Shown here: piece by piece, positions 1 through 11,294 of the stretch
Layout: the number at the start of each line of letters is the position of its first letter
How positions within the stretch are numbered: position 1 is the stretch's first letter
Source of the DNA: Dipteris shenzhenensis
Taxonomy: Eukaryota > Polypodiophyta > Polypodiopsida > Gleicheniales
Reading direction: 5' to 3' (one strand)
DNA length: 64,000 nt
Assembly (NCBI GenBank): GCA_047967505.1
Contig: CM106541.1
Position numbers and translations under genes: made by a program
Notes under the pieces: generated by a model
The model's database searches: none
What the model was told of the DNA's origin: nothing
The model's input: only the letters and a program-made list of their open reading frames with translations

Positions 1-893
1 TCAATGACTCGCCTCAACTCTATGACTGAGTCGCAAGCGAAAGAGGATGGCGTCGAGAGCATCTTGTCCACCAGGCGATGAATCTCTCTCACTGTGACTC
101 GCATGCTCTCAAACTCCTGCAAGAGAGCAACGTCCTTAGAGCTCCGCCTCTCCATCTCCTCTTGCACTAATTCCTGCTCCAATCTCAGAAGAGGAGTGGA
201 CCATGGCTGCCTGTTGCACCTGAGTACAGTAGCTGGGATACTAGATTTCCTGGGCTTTCTCAGAGACAAAGCATCAGCAAGGACTCCCAAGACCAGAAGG
301 GTGGTGCTCCTCGCCCCATCCATTGCATCAATGCCACTGCTATTATGCTTCTTCTGCATTCCCATTTTTCGTAGCAAGGAGCCGCAAGCTTGCAGCCTAG
401 ATGGCGGTTCGACCCCGTTGGTGGCTGCCATCTTATGCAGGCATTCGGAGAGGGTGCTTCTTGCCCGCATCAAGTTTGGCAGGCTGATCGCCCCCTCCCT
501 CGAGTCCAAACAGTGAAGCGCATGCCGGACCAAGCGGAGGTAGTCGTGGATGTCGGCCGTCGCGTCTTTGAGAGCGTTGCAGACGTCCAGCAACTTGACG
601 ACATCGTCAATATAGTGCTGGCAGAGTTTGTGCTTTGCAGGCTGCATCTCCAGCGGGCTGGAAATGAGGGTGTGAACTGAAGTCTCCGTGGACAGAACTA
701 CAGCCAAGGCATCGAGCAGCCAGTTGAGGTGAAGGTAGGACGAGCCGCCTGGAAGTTGGAGGTGTTGAAGGCGCTCTGTCAGGTCTACTTCAAACTTTTG
801 CAAGGCAGGGTCATGGCATTCCCGGGCGATATTGCGTTGCTCCGCTCTGAGAGAGAGGGAATGCGCCAGGGAGGCAAGAAGGGAGGAACCCAT
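1..893 (-). CDS. BYPASS1-like (BPS1 / DUF793-type) protein, C-terminus cut by window edge
   Basis: Reading the minus strand from the ATG at 893-891 gives an open frame of 297 codons that is still open at base 1, so the end of the protein lies outside the window. The layout matches plant BPS1-like proteins: a short N-terminus, then FEVDLTERLQHL (about residues 34-45), a conserved helix beginning LNWLLDALAVVL (about 57-68), the core block YIDDVVKLLDVCNALKDA (about 93-110), and a long C-terminal part ending in a charged, coiled-coil-like stretch (EQELVQEEMERRSS, about 240-253). BPS1 of Arabidopsis is roughly 350 residues and limits a root-derived mobile signal; whether this protein does so is unknown. 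No intron is needed. GC content and codon use are clearly higher than in the repeats around it, and there is no internal stop, unlike every transposon gene in the window. The family call rests on remembered similarity; the frame is read directly. Confidence 0.75.
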   Translation of the reverse strand, partial: MGSSLLASLAHSLSLRAEQRNIARECHDPALQKFEVDLTERLQHLQLPGGSSYLHLNWLLDALAVVLSTETSVHTLISSPLEMQPAKHKLCQHYIDDVVKLLDVCNALKDATADIHDYLRLVRHALHCLDSREGAISLPNLMRARSTLSECLHKMAATNGVEPPSRLQACGSLLRKMGMQKKHNSSGIDAMDGARSTTLLVLGVLADALSLRKPRKSSIPATVLRCNRQPWSTPLLRLEQELVQEEMERRSSKDVALLQEFESMRVTVREIHRLVDKMLSTPSSFACDSVIELRRVI

Positions 894-1546
894 GGAGAAG
901 TACTGAGGCTGAATACTGATTGGGATCAAAAGAACTCGGACGATGTCGACGATATTGAGGAGTGGGAGTGCGAGTGTTTTATCTTATCGCGGAGGACAGA
1001 CAGCTCACCGTGCCAAGGTCTTAGTTTATGCGCTATTCTAAAGTCGCATGCATGTGCAGGCCAGAGTGTGCTGCTTTATAATATACGAGTTCTTGACCTT
1101 GTCCTATCTTACTTTATTACAACACGTTTGCATTGCTGCTTATAGGATATCGTTATTCCCCTTACACGACGTAAGAAGGCATCCAGCTCTGAGGGCGCAT
1201 GTTGCTCTATACAAAATTACTCTTTCCAAGGTGCTCTACAGAAAACTACTCCTCTCTATATAAACTCCTCCTCCAAGATGCTCTCATTCACCATCGTGTC
1301 GTGACCTTCAGTGCACAAAAGCCATCATGGTCTGTACCAGCGTTGCTTCCTCTCCACCGAACCAATGCCTTAAAAAGAGCTTGAGACACCAAAGCAGAGT
1401 GTGTGGATTGCTTGCACTTTAGCTTTCAATTGTGTGTCATCCGCGTTGCCTAGCTTGATAGAGTGTCCCCTTTCTCACATCAATCAACTTGTGGGGACTT
1501 TTCTTAGTTGCTTATCTATACACAACATGCTCACGTTGTTCCTCAC
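894..1546. other. Intergenic region upstream of the BPS1-like gene
   Basis: No convincing coding frame is present. It should hold the 5' UTR and promoter of the BPS1-like gene. A good TATA word on the plus strand (CTCTATATAAACTCC, 1252-1266) is followed by CT-rich sequence as in plant core promoters, but no plus-strand gene follows. From about 1520 the sequence begins to resemble repeat family A, which starts properly near 1547. Confidence 0.4.
1074..1086 (-). promoter_or_regulatory. Possible TATA element for the BPS1-like gene
   Basis: On the minus strand this reads TATATTATAAAG, about 180 bases upstream of the ATG at 893. Position and composition suit a plant core promoter, but AT-rich words like this are common and no transcript start can be seen. 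Confidence 0.25.
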
Positions 1547-3402
1547 CAAGGCTGACCCATGTAAGGGGACATGCTCAACGTGTTGGCCTTGCTCCTCAAC
1601 AACGCATCATTGGAAGGGGGACATGCCTTTTTATTTTGGATACACATCATATCACTCCTCATGAGAGTACCTATCTCAGGGAACACATCCGTTTCAAAGG
1701 GAGACAGTCCACCATATATTTATTTACCCTACTTCAAGATGTTTATTCATTAAACTCATCACATTAACTCCTCCAAGCAACTCCCCATATTTTCATTTTT
1801 GTTTAGGATTTCGAGATATAATGTAGTTGGGAGAGAACCAAAGCACATGTGTCATTTATATTATGTTATGAGAATCTAGGCACTTCACATGCACAAATAA
1901 GCCGAGTGCCTCATTGACAGAGAATATTGAACACTAGATGGAAAAAGCACAACATCAGGTTCTATCTTATTCGAGTAGGCTTGGCTACCAAGCTTGCTTA
2001 GTTAAGTGGAAATGAGGTGGCCACAATAGAGGCTTGATGTGATGTTTTATCTTAGCGTCTCCTATAAATTAACCTCGGTCACTTACTTTTCACACTTGAA
2101 TAACTCTATTATGAATTCAATTCATTAATTGAATAACCATACTCTTATGTGTCCAAATTTGATCTTTTGTTCCAATGAAAATGTTTCCAAATGTATATGG
2201 TAGCAAAAGCCTTTATTTTTGCATGTCACAAGGACATTTAAAATAACCTGATTTTAGAATGTCCCAAACAGATGTTTTGCAATAATTAGGAACTTACATG
2301 TTTTGTGCTACTTCACCAATACTTCTTGGTGATACAGTTTAAACTTACATCGTCGTCACACAATTATTGCATGAAGATGGTGTCTACACCAAAGTCATAG
2401 ATGTTTAACTAAGCACGTGCACAGACTTTGCAAATCTCTCAAACCAACTCTCAATGTAACAATGTATGAGACAAAGGTGACTCTCAAAAAACTACACCAA
2501 AGAAGACACCCTTGCCAATTAAAAAACATTCTTGGCTCTTAGTGCTTTTCTTAAAGTGTGGAAACAACAACCTTGGGGGCCAATTCTTAGTGTTAAGTAC
2601 AATAAGAAATTCTTTATCTCATCATATTGGATCTATTCATAAAGTTACCTTTATAGAAACATAATAAAAAGTATAGCTTTTAATTAGTATTTCACATTAT
2701 ATATCTAAAGATTGAGTATCTTATATTGCATTGAAATCAATTAGTACTCTTTCAAAACCTCCATACTCGTTAACAAACAAATGTCAATGTTGGAAAAACA
2801 CAACTACTTAAGAATATCTTCATTGGTTAGAAGCCTACAAATTGCCACCACCTAGGCTTCATTCACCATAATCATAGTTGCTAGCCAAGTTGAAAGAGTT
2901 TGTATCTATAGGTGTCGATTACCTCCTTGGCAAGAATGTGATTGAGTACATACTTCCATGGCAATTCCTAAAATACATTCAAGCCCATTCACTCTAGCCA
3001 TGCAATGGCTATTGACGGCCAAGTTCACTCTAAACAGGGATGCTGTTCAATTTCCTTCATCCTCTTTGTCATCTTTAGTATCTTTGGATCTAATGATAAA
3101 TCCCTTTGCTTACATGGTGTCTTCATTTACTGCAAAATGGTTACCATGCTTTTTTTGGTCACCACTTGTACTTTCTCATCCTGCAAGGATAGCCTTTGCA
3201 ATGCATTTAAATTTCTCTTTGATAGGATTTATGACTTAAGATAGACGTGAAGCATCACTAAGTGATTGGAGGTGAATCAACCATATGTAAAACGGTTTAA
3301 ATCACTGTATATGATCAAAATTTTTGGGACAAAACCTAACCCTAAGGGGTGAACATGTATCTATTTCAATATCTTTGGAATATAGCATAGTGAAGAATTA
3401 GT

Positions 3403-3446
<44 letters not shown>
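1547..3446 (+). repeat. Dispersed repeat family A, copy A1
   Basis: This block recurs in the window: 1547-2450 matches 32874-33861, 1896-2500 matches 30841-31472, and 1793-3446 matches 48541-50427 (which carries a MITE). It is AT-rich, with no recognised protein domain. Two overlapping frames (2958-3239 and 3005-3244) are also open in the copy at 49955-50400, but they match nothing I recognise and may simply be shared by descent. It is continuous with block B (3447-4440), so A and B are probably parts of one element of about 2.9 kb. No terminal repeats or target duplication could be identified. Confidence 0.7.
3411..3446. repeat. (TC)n microsatellite
   Basis: Uninterrupted TC dinucleotides at the A/B junction. 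The equivalent tract in copy A4 (50409-50427) is much shorter, so the locus has changed length since the copies separated. Confidence 0.95.
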
Positions 3447-3449
<3 letters not shown>

Positions 3450-4440
3450 ATTGATACATTGATACATTCAATGAATTCAAAGCAACAAATTGGAAGTACA
3501 TGCTTGAAATTATAGTTTAGAATACATCAAAACTAGGCAAAACTCTTACCAAAAGAGGGAAAGAATGCTAATTTTTTACCATCCATAGGTTGCTTGTAAA
3601 TTGAAGATCAAAAGAATGGCTGCAAGATGAGATTTGCTTGCCCCTTCATACTACATGGTGCTTGCTCACGTTCTCCTCATGTTGCAAGCTCTTTGGCTCC
3701 TTAAGACTCATGCTTTCCTCCCTATCAACTTCCACATCTTTTTCTCTTTCATTCTAGGGTGAAGGAGCACCAAAGTAAGTGTTAATCATGTCGTGCATTA
3801 TTTCATCCTCATTTAGTGCATCCTCCTCTTCAATGCAATACTAGGTTATTGGATAATCCATACATGATGACAAAACATGGAAAAAATGGATCCTACTTGT
3901 CAAAATTGTTGAAAATTCTCTGTTCCATTGGTATCTTTGTCAAGAACCTCTCTAGAAATATACCAGAGGTGATAATTCTATTGATAAAAGCATTGATAAA
4001 ATGCTTTATGGATAGGACTTTGTATACTAGATTTTGTGATCCAAAGAGTGTTAAGGTACCTCCTTATTTAAATATACAGTTTGCAAGTTGTGATACTGTT
4101 TACATGACCTCCCCCCCCCCATCCCCCCTATTTTGCCCAAAAAATAGTGATATATTGGGGCCTTTCAAATTTCAATTTTGAATCTGTCATTAGATAGATA
4201 GAGCATTTTTGTTTTTTACACCTTCTCATTCAGAGGTGCACTTTGCAAGTTGTGATGCTTTTTGTATTAGCTCCCATCCCTATTTTGCCAAAGAAATAGT
4301 GTTGGGGCTTCTCAAATATCAAATTTGAATCCATCATTGGGATAAGCATGAACAAAGCAACATTTTTTTTTAGAAACCTCCTCATTCCAAGGTATGGTTT
4401 GCAAGGTACAATGCCTTTTGTGTTGGTTCCCCTTTCGATT
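3447..4440 (+). repeat. Dispersed repeat family B, copy B1
   Basis: It begins with a doubled ATTGATACATTGATACATTC and recurs at 37104-38046, 39124-40127 and, truncated, 50428-50947. A short homopolymer C run near 4110 and T runs near 4365 differ in length between copies. No coding domain is recognised; the frame at 3816-4181 is only partly kept in other copies. Confidence 0.7.
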
Positions 4441-4559
4441 TTTTTACAATTCCTAGGCTAGTCCTTTAAAAAATATTGTCAAACTATTATGTAAAAAACA
4501 TGATAAAGCCAACATATTTAGCCTTTCAAACTTCCAAAATCTTGGAAGCTCGGGGGTTT

Positions 4560-5755
4560 TAGCTCGGAAAATGGTAAGTCCCTACGTGATACATGGGCAG
4601 GAACATGGAAATATGTCTTCTTGACCATGAGTATGGTACCCCATTAGCATGATTCTTAGTACAGGCCTTCAAGTAGGTGACTTTAAGTCCTCTAAAAAGT
4701 ATCATGACCATCGGGTACAATTTACATGCCTAGAAATTACCAAGGTATTTTTTTAAACGCCCATGCGTGATGCATGGACAAAAACATGGAAATATGGCTT
4801 CTTGACCATGCAAATGGTACACAATGGGCATGCTACTTTTTGCAAGCCTTAAATTAGCTGAGTTTAAGCCCCATTAAAAATATTATGGCCATCAAGTACT
4901 ATCTGCATGCTTAGAAGGCCACCAAGGCATTTTTTTGTATGCCCATGCTTGATGCATTGGGAAGAAACATGGAAATATGTCTCGACCATGCAAACACTAC
5001 CCAATGGTCATGATACTCTGCATGGGGCTTAAGGTATGTGTAAGGTATTCTAGTCATCAAGTCCTATTCATAGATGTTTTTATCGAAGGTATACTAATAT
5101 ATTAATATAAAAACCTAGTGAAAGTTTGTCGCTTGGCTCATTTTTTTAGATTCACAATATTGATAGAATATAGTAGAATTTTGTATATTTTCTTTTGAAC
5201 TTTGACATAAAATGTGTGAATCCTGGAAAAACTTTAAAATTTTTCACATAAAAGTTTCAAATTCTGGCGAATGTTTCAAACTTTTTTTTTAATTAGGGCA
5301 TACAAACTTTCGATACCAATATGAAAATTTTGCTTCTTGACGAAACTAACCTTAAGAAATCATCCCTAGTCCCATTATCATGCTTAGAAGACCACCAAAG
5401 CCTTTTTTTGTATGCCCATGGGTGATGCATGGGATTGTATGCCCATGGGTGATGCATGGGAAAAACATGAAAATATGCCTTCTAAGCATGAGAATGGTAC
5501 CTATGGGCATGATACTTTGCATGGCCCTGAAATTAGGTGAGGCTAAGGCCTTTGCAAGGTATCATGGCCATATAGTCCCATTTGCATGCTTGGAAGACCA
5601 CCGAGGTAATGTTTTGTATGCCTATGCATGATGCTTGGGTAAAAACACGTAAATATGTCTTCTAACCATGAAATCATACTCAATGGGCATGATAATTTGT
5701 GAAGTAATTAGTTTACGCTATTTCAAGGCCCCTACAAAGTATCATGGCAACTAGG
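4560..5755 (+). repeat. Degenerate ~180-bp tandem repeat, first part
   Basis: The marker word near GTGATGCATGG recurs at about 4586, 4767 and 4947, then 5442 and 5625, giving spacings of 181, 180 and 183 bases. A typical unit reads: marker, AACATGGAAATATG, CTTCTTGACCATG, GGGCATGATACTTTGCA, TTTAAG, ATCATGGCCAT, GTCCCATTTGCATGC, then TAGAAGACCACCAAGGCATT. Units differ from each other by many substitutions, so the array is old. A local 26-bp duplication lies at 5416-5455. The array is broken by family E (5085-5365) and then by Copia-1. Confidence 0.8.
5085..5365 (+). repeat. Repeat family E inside the ~180-bp array
   Basis: AT-rich sequence interrupts the array here. Its core (TTTTTCACATAAAAGTTTCA to CTTAAGAAATCATCCCTAG) recurs in the same orientation at about 36615-36745 and 38622-38757 and inverted at 33874-34066. 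In the three direct copies it passes directly into the unit sequence TCCCATTATCATGCTTAG, so E and the array have been copied together. Confidence 0.65.
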
Positions 5756-6095
5756 TGTTGAGATATCGAGCTCCACTCGTGATATGCTAGGGTGACCGTT
5801 GTGTATTTATGTCACCGACTTGTTAGCTGGAGATGCGGTTGGTACACCGCCCACGGATGACAACTATCCTTATCTACACTAGTTCGTGGCTCAGTTAGTA
5901 TGCCACCTAGTTAGTTGAGTTTGGTTTGAGACCCACATATAGGGTTCTTCTATTTCTTTGTATCAGAGTTCTTTTGGCTTTCACAACTAAGAAGAGGAAA
6001 ACTGTTTTCAGCCTCCACCTTTGTGTGTATTCCCCCATTTTGATTGTGAGAAAGCCTCAAGTGAGACTCCTTCCCTCTCTCCCACTATCTTCACA
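5756..6095 (+). repeat. Copia-1 5' LTR
   Basis: 340 bp, TGTTGAGATATC to CTATCTTCACA. It is shorter than the 3' LTR mainly through loss of 11-12 bases after CCGCCCAC. The word ACATATAGG (5935-5943) is the best TATA-like candidate for the LTR promoter. Confidence 0.95.
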
Positions 6096-6108
6096 TGGTA
6101 TCAGAGCC
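6096..6108 (+). other. Copia-1 primer binding site
   Basis: TGGTATCAGAGCC follows the 5' LTR directly. It is complementary to the 3' end of plant initiator methionine tRNA, the usual primer for Copia elements. Confidence 0.9.
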
Positions 6109-6619
6109 TTGTTCGTGGTAAGGAGCTCAAGAAAGCAAACCAAGTTTGCAGTGTCCTGGTAAGAGGACCAGTGTTGCTTTCCTTTTTCGAGTTTGGGAGC
6201 AAATCTCTATAGGTAGCACAGCCGGAAGTGCAAGAGTGCACTGTCTTAGATTGAGACGCCCTTCGCGGTGTGGCGAGAGGGCATTATATGCTGCGGTGAC
6301 TTTATTTTTCTGATTCGAGGTCATTTCGGGGCCCGTTTTGGAGGCGGAAGTTCTCCGCAGGCACTTAGAAAAAGGCCCTGTTTTTGCTGTGCGACCACTG
6401 TTCTACAGGTCGGTGAAAAGTTGCCGCAGAAATTGCATCGTATGCCTGTGCGCAGAGACATTGGGAGTTGCAGATTCATGCTTGTTGCCTCTTGATGCAA
6501 AATCGTCACTAGGAAGTGACTGTGTGGTGAAATACCACTTTCGTCAGTTTTGCAGATCTGCCCGTGTGAGGCAAAAGCTGTGTTTTTTACAGTGACAGAA
6601 TATTTTGCAGTGCTCTGTA

Positions 6620-9600
6620 ATGGCATCCGATTCTCTTTCACAGATTGTCATTGAAAAGCTTGACAAGAACAACTTCCAGGCATGGAAGTTTAGAATGACG
6701 AATTTCTTGATGGGAAAAGGCTATTGGGAGTTCATTACAGGAAATGAAGAAGAACCTGTTCTTCCTAATGTTCCCAATCAACAGGAAATGCAGGCATTCA
6801 AAGGATGGCATGAGAGAGCCAGGAAAGTTATGTACTAGATGTCTATCAGTATTTTGGACTCCATGATTGTGCATATTCAGGATGCAAGTACGCCAAAGGA
6901 TGCATGGGATACTTTGGCAAAAATGTACAGCACAAATACGCAAGCCAAGAAAATGCAGCTCAAGCAGGAGCTGCACAATGTGCAGAGAGAAAATATGAGC
7001 ATCAATGACTACCACATGAAGGTGAAGAAAATTGCGGATGCACTTGCTTCCATTGGGTCACCAGTGGATGATGACGATTTAGTTTCTGTGACCTTGAATG
7101 GTCTAGGAAAGGATTATGCACAGCAGTTCCGGACATCCATTGCCATCCGTGAAAAATTTCCTGATTTTGAGGAGTTGATTGCTCTTCTAATTTCTGAAGA
7201 GCAGAGAAATGGTGGTGCATCTTCTTCAGTAGGAACTTCAAAAGAAACTATCTTCTACTCAAATGCTGGCAGAGGTAGAGACAGAGGTAGAGGAGGCCGA
7301 TCTGCAGGCCATGGTAGAAATCAGAATATGCAGGAAACGCAAGAAAACCAGTCCTATGCAGGAGGACGTGGTAACTCTAGAGGCAGGGGGAGCCAAAGAG
7401 GTCGTGGTGGATGGCAAAGAGGCCAAAATGCAAACAGCAATGTTGAATGCTACTATTGTGGCAAAATGGGTCATATGGCTAAGGACTGCTATAAAAAGCA
7501 GAATGACATTATGAATGGAAAATTGCAACAAGGCAATTATGCATCTTCTAGTAGGCAGGGTGATGACAGAAATGAGCATCTATTGATGGTGCAGCATATG
7601 ACCAATTCTGTGACAAGTGCAGAAGAATGAAATGATGTGTGGTATGTTGACTCAAGTGCGTCAAACCACATGACAGGTCATGCAGAATGGATGCAAGATG
7701 CAAGGAAAATGGAAAAACCAGGATTTGTGAAGACTGGTGATGATACTGCACATCCTATTGTGCAGATTGGAAAAATTCCTTTGTCTATGCAGGATGGGAA
7801 AAAGAAATACTTGTCTGATGTATTTCATGTCCCGAACATCACCAAGAACCTGGTTTCTGTTGGTCAGATGGTTGAGCAGGGCTTGCAGGTTAGATTTAAT
7901 CCTCATGGATGCTTTGTTGAGGATATGAAAAATAATGGTCGCTTGATAGCAAAAGGAAAGAAGAAGGGCAGGATGTTTACGTTGGATGCGGACATGCCTG
8001 AATTGAGTGCAGCAATGTTTGCACATGGGACCGGTGTAGTTGCAGATATTGATATCTGGCACAAACGCATTGGTCATGTTAATATACAACGACTTAAATC
8101 AATGCAAGCCCAAAATATTGTTGCAGGATTGCCTAAATTCAAGGTTGCAGAAATGCACAAGGTTTGTGAAGCTTGTCAATTTGGGAAACAGGCAAGGAAA
8201 CCTTTTCCTAGGCATGTTCAAGAGAGTAAAAAGCCATTGGAATTAATCCACTCTGATGTGTGGACTACTAAAGCTGCATCTATTAGAGGCTGTCACTATT
8301 TTGTCACATTTATTGATGACTTCAGCAGAAAACTTTGGGTGTATTTTATGAAAAAGAAAAGTGAAGTGTTTGGGCACTTCAAAGCTTTCAAAGCTATGGT
8401 TGAAAAAGAAAGAGGCCTGCAAAAAAAATGCCTAAGGTCAGATGGAGGGGGAGAGTACCTCTCAAATGAGTTTCCAAGGTTCTTGCAGGAGCATGGTATA
8501 AAGCAGCAATATTCATGCAGTCATACCCCACAGCAAAATGGAATTGCAGAAAGGAAAAATAGGCATATTGGAGAGGTATCTCGGGCTATGCTAAATGAAA
8601 AAGATCTACGAGATTATTATTGGGCTGAAGCAGTTGCTACAATAGTTTATATAATGAACAGGACTCCCACTGTGACAATACATGGCATGACGCCAGAGGA
8701 GATGTATACTGGTAGGAAACCAGATATTTCTCATTTGAAAATTTTTGGTTGCATTGCCTATGTCCATGTGCCAGATGCCAAGTTGGATCCAAAAGCTGAG
8801 AAGTGCATCTTTATTGGTTATTCTCTGCAGCAAAAAGGGTATAGATGCTATAACCCTTCTGTTCGTAAGTTTACAGTGAGCAGAGATGTTGTTTTTGATG
8901 AGATGAGCAGCTGGTATAAACCAGTAAATGTGATGATAGATGTAGATGCACAAAATGGTAATGCTGCACAGAAATCATAGCAGCAATCACAAAATATCAG
9001 TGGACCTGCAGTGTCGTCTAGCAGTGGTTCACATACTTCGCCATCGACAGGCAGATTGAGATCAGGAGAATCTCCTCAAAGCAATGCAGAGAGTGGTATG
9101 CAGGTATCACGAAAAGGAAAAGAGAAGGTAGATCAGCCCATGGTTGATGTGAATGCAGGTCACTCTTGTGTGGATGGTGAATCCAGTGGATCTGAACAGA
9201 GCATTGATGATGAGTTGGGTATTCCTTCTGTTGTTACACCTGGAGTAAGGAAGACCAGGGATGTTTTGAGAGCACCTGGAAGTGAGCCTATTTTGCGCAG
9301 GTCTACCAGGGTTAGGTATCCTGTGGATAGGCTGAAATATGATGGATTTACAGCCATTCACTATGCCTATATGGTCAAAGTGATACAGGAACCAGAACCC
9401 ACTTCTTTTGAGCAAGCCATGGGAAATGAAAAATGGGAGAAAGCCATGGATGAAGAAATGGATGCCTTGGATGAAATGCTACATGGGAATTGGTGCTTTT
9501 TCCTAAAGACAAGAATGCAATTGGCTGTAACTGGGTTTATAAGATCAAGCACAATGCAGATGGTTCTGTGAATAGATATAAGGCAAGATTAGTTGTCAAG

Positions 9601-10977
9601 GGGTATGCACAGACATATGGCATTGATTATGAAGAAACTTTCAGCCCGGTTGCAAGGATGGCAATAGTAAGAGCAGCCATTGCTATGGCTGCATCAAAGG
9701 GATGGTCTTTACATCAGATGGATGTAAAGAATGCCTTCTTGCATGGTGATTTGCAAGAAGAGGTCTTTATGGAGCAGCCAGCAGGTTATGTTCATGCTAC
9801 TCATCCTGATTTTGTTTGCAGGTGGAAGAAAGCCTTGTATGGCTTGAAGCAAGCACCTAGAGCATGGTCTGACAAGATAGGACAGTATCTTGTCACTATT
9901 GGCTTTCAGATTTCCAAGGCAGATTTCTCACTCTATGTGAGAAAAACAGAGAAAGGGATTATGCTACTGGTCATTTATGTTGATGATTTGATCATCACAG
10001 GTGATAGTGATGAAGATATCCTTCATGTGAAAATGCTATTGAGGCAGAAGTCTGAGATGAAGGATTTGGGAGAGTTGCATTATTTCTTGGGCATTGAGGT
10101 GATTAGATCACCAAGTGGGATACAGCTCTTGCAGAGGCAGTATGGATTGGACATGCTGTCCAAATATGGGATGACAGGCTGTAAGCCTATTTCAGTTCCT
10201 TTGGAGCAGAATGTGAAGCTGAGCGCAGATGCAGGTGAGCTTCTGGAAGACCCTACTATGTACAGACGCATAGTAGGAAGTTTGATTTACGTGACTATTA
10301 CCAGGCCAGATTTAAGCTATGCTGTTGGGTTGGTAAGTCAGTTTATGCAGGCTTCAAGGAAACCGCATTTGGATGCGGCTAGACGCATACTCAGGTATGT
10401 GAAGTCCACATTGCAGTATGGACTATTTTATGAGGCTGGGGTTCAGATACAGTTGCATGGATACACTGATGCTGATTGGGCTGGTAGTATTTCTGATAGA
10501 CGATCTACCAGTGGATATGTGTTCTCTTTTGGGAGTGCTGCAGTCACTTGGAGCAGCAAGAAACAGCCTACAGTTGCCTTGTCGAGCACAGAGGCTGAGT
10601 ACAGGGGTGTAGCAATGGCTACATGTGAGGTAGCTTGGTTGCATAAGCTACTTTATGATATGCATCAGTCTACAGATGGGCCGGTTGTCATTTATTATGA
10701 CAACATGAGCAGTATACACTTGGCAAAGAACCCAGTCTTTCATGCTAGAACAAAGCACATTGAGGTGCATTATCACTATGTGCGGGAGAAGGTTTTACTA
10801 GGTCTTATTGATCTAGTTTATGTCAGCACAGAGGATCAGGTAGCTGACATATTCATGAAAGCATTGGGCGCAGAGAAGCTGCGCAAGTTCAGAGACCTGC
10901 TTGGTGTGCAGGAATTGGGATTGAGCTCGAGGGGGAGTGTTGAGATATCGAGCTCCACTCGCGATATGCCAGGGTGA
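6620..10977 (+). pseudogene. Copia-1 gag-pol, broken by stops and a frameshift
   Basis: Start is the ATG at 6620 (MASDSLSQIVIEKLDKNNF, a DUF4219/UBN2-type gag opening). The gag ends in a Gly/Arg-rich stretch and a CCHC knuckle (7448-7489, C-x2-C-x4-H-x4-C). The protease motif is DSSA (7649) where the other copy has DSGA, so a key glycine is lost. Integrase keeps its HHCC finger (HKRIGH at 8060; CEAC at 8165) and the D, D, E triad (8255, 8441, 8549; last spacing D-x35-E). Reverse transcriptase shows YVDD at 9977, followed by RNase H. The frame ends just inside the 3' LTR. Breaks against Copia-2: TGG to TAG at 6836, AGA to TGA at 7628, CAG to TAG at 8978, and a one-base loss near 9471 that shifts the frame before RT. 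From 9490 RT and RNase H are open to 10977. Confidence 0.93.
10929..10937 (+). other. Copia-1 polypurine tract
   Basis: GAGGGGGAG immediately before the 3' LTR, the expected priming site for plus-strand DNA synthesis. The same tract precedes the Copia-2 3' LTR. Confidence 0.85.
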
Positions 10978-11289
10978 CCGTTGTGTATTTATGTCACCGA
11001 CTTGTTAGCTGGAGATGCGGTTGGTACACCGCCCACAAATAATAGCTGGATGATAGCTATCCTTATCTACACTAGTTCGTGGCTTAGTTAGTATGCCACC
11101 TTAGTTAGTTGAGTTTGGTTTGAGACCCACATATAGGGTTCTTCTATTTCTTTGTACTAGAGTTCTTTTGGCTTTCACAACTAAGAAGAGAAAATTTGTT
11201 TTCAGCCTCCACCTTTGTGTGTATTCCCCCATAGTGATTGTGAGAAAGCCTCAAGTGAGACTCCTTCCCTCTCTCCCACTATCTTCACA
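10938..11289 (+). repeat. Copia-1 3' LTR
   Basis: 352 bp, TGTTGAGATATC to CTATCTTCACA, followed by the TSD CTAGG. It has the same length as both Copia-2 LTRs, so 352 bp is probably the ancestral size. Confidence 0.95.
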
Positions 11290-11294
11290 CTAGG

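Larger units (their letters stand above)
5751..11294 (+). mobile_element. Copia-1: complete but decayed Ty1/Copia LTR retrotransposon with 5-bp TSD
   Basis: The element proper is 5756-11289 (5,534 bp). It is flanked by CTAGG at 5751-5755 and 11290-11294, a perfect 5-bp target duplication. Removing it joins ATCATGGCAACTAGG to TCCCATTTGG, a normal unit of the ~180-bp array. LTRs begin TGTTGAG and end TCTTCACA. Internal order is primer site, gag, protease, integrase, reverse transcriptase, RNase H, polypurine tract, which defines Copia. The two LTRs differ by roughly ten substitutions plus an 11-12 base indel, so the insertion is not recent. The coding frame is broken, so it cannot act alone. 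Confidence 0.95.

Noticed and set aside
94-680. Plus-strand frames at 94-516 and 390-680
   Set aside because: Antisense shadows of the uninterrupted BPS1-like minus-strand frame.
4560-5755. CRISPR-like repeat-spacer arrangement
   Set aside because: Units are about 180 bp, diverged over their full length, and have no constant repeat with variable spacers; the context is a plant nuclear genome.
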